Assembly (NCBI GenBank): GCA_027343965.1
Contig: DAHWJX010000095.1
Location: 1 to 15,234 of the forward strand
Direction of reading: 5' to 3'
Source of the DNA: JAKACU01 sp021821185
GTDB lineage: Bacteria > Bacillota > Bacilli > Alicyclobacillales > SLC66
DNA length: 15,234 nucleotides
Position numbers and translations under genes: made by a program. Under the pieces are notes generated by a model. It searched no databases and had not been told where the DNA came from. It saw nothing but the letters and a program-made list of their open reading frames with translations. Below, piece after piece: positions 14,926-15,234 of the stretch (its first letter is position 1; each line of letters opens with the position of its first letter).

Positions 14926-15158
14926 TTGCGAATTGTCATGTCTTCTTCTCGTGTATTTGTTAGGCAACTCAGCATTGATGATGCGGAATCGATGCTTGAT
15001 GTTCGTCAACGCAGTATTCTTAGCAAAAGGCGGGTTTTCAGTATGAAGGAAGAGCACCCTATTATTTGAAAATTCATGGTGTTTGGGAAAACCACGATAT
15101 TTTTTCCATTACGCAAGAAATGGTTGATTTAAAGATTGAGCTTTCGCGCATTGGCTAG
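14926..15158 (+). pseudogene. Remnant of a RimJ-type GNAT acetyltransferase (central deletion plus frameshift)
   Basis: A broken GNAT N-acetyltransferase. A TTG at 14926 after AGGAG (14915-14919) opens a 47-codon frame to the TGA at 15067. Its start, RVFVRQLSIDDAESMLDVR, is the typical N-terminus of RimJ/RimL-like acetyltransferases. The other end of the family is in a different frame: from 15024 it reads QKAGFQYEG, then RAPYYLKIHGVWENHDIFSI, to the TAG at 15156, the usual C-terminus (LEKxGFxxEG ... YLKINGVWEDH). The roughly 100-plus central residues, including the acetyl-CoA-binding loop, are missing, and the junction near 15005-15030 is also frameshifted. It cannot make an active enzyme. 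Its 3' end overlaps the converging rpoN end by 30 bases. Confidence 0.72.
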
Positions 15159-15234
15159 TTTTCGTTCACGTGATGAAGGAATGGTTAATGCAACCCGGTA
15201 TTTGGCAATAGTTCGTCGTGCCACATAAATTCCT
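15129..15234 (-). CDS. rpoN: RNA polymerase sigma-54 factor, C-terminal end (partial)
   Basis: On the minus strand from the window edge to the TAA at 15131-15129, 34 codons read GIYVARRTIAKYRVALTIPS and then SRERKLANARKLNL. The segment ARRTIAKYRV is the RpoN box (consensus ARRTVAKYRE), the signature that contacts the -24 promoter element and ends almost every sigma-54 protein, and the IPSS that follows is also typical. The rest of the gene lies beyond the right edge. Sigma-54 (SigL in Bacillus) directs genes that need enhancer-binding activators. The last RpoN-box residue is Val instead of Glu, and the tail after the box is slightly longer than usual. The gene converges on the GNAT remnant, and no terminator is visible in the overlap. 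Confidence 0.88.
   Translation of the reverse strand, partial: GIYVARRTIAKYRVALTIPSSRERKLANARKLNL

Noticed and set aside
15159..15234. Plus-strand reading SFRSRDEGMVNATRYLAIVRRAT after the GNAT remnant
   Set aside because: It is the antisense shadow of the rpoN C-terminus, which matches the RpoN box on the minus strand.

Overview
The window comes from a spore-forming member of the Firmicutes (Bacillales sense). The direct signs are a gerE gene with a sigma-K-type promoter, a three-subunit Bacillus-type succinate dehydrogenase (sdhCAB, with a five-helix cytochrome b558) just upstream of gerE, a SAM-I (S-box) riboswitch, Shine-Dalgarno sites close to AAGGAGG, and many TTG/GTG starts. The uvrC ... 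sdhCAB - gerE order resembles Bacillus and its relatives. I cannot name the genus; an Alicyclobacillaceae-like organism is possible but only a guess.

Left part (1-1567): the 3' end of pstC and a complete pstA (phosphate ABC permeases) end at a hairpin shared with a converging gene. Positions 1575-5372 form a metal and membrane-stress neighbourhood: a ferritin-like/VIT1 fusion protein (minus strand), divergent pspA, an unrecognised 77-residue proline-rich protein (minus), then nfeD and an SPFH/stomatin-like gene, probably cotranscribed and closely followed by uvrC.

Middle part (7186-9869): a sigma-A-like promoter, a SAM-I riboswitch with a complete terminator/antiterminator platform, and a two-gene methionine operon, metX-hom (homoserine dehydrogenase makes homoserine, MetX acetylates it). 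Positions 9982-13323: promoter, sdhC, sdhA, sdhB and a strong terminator; the complex couples the TCA cycle to menaquinone reduction at the membrane.

Right part (13366-15234): gerE with its sigma-K promoter and terminator, then nagA with an extended -10 promoter. Next comes the decayed remnant of a RimJ-type GNAT acetyltransferase, with a large central deletion and a frameshift. At the window edge on the minus strand is the C-terminal end of the sigma-54 gene (rpoN/sigL), recognised by its RpoN box; it has a convergent overlap with the GNAT remnant.

There are no rRNA or tRNA genes, CRISPR arrays, insertion sequences or prophage genes. I do not see a wholly new multi-gene system. The least explained items are the 77-residue protein beside the PspA/NfeD/SPFH genes, the two mutually exclusive hairpins after pspA, and the GNAT remnant/rpoN junction.
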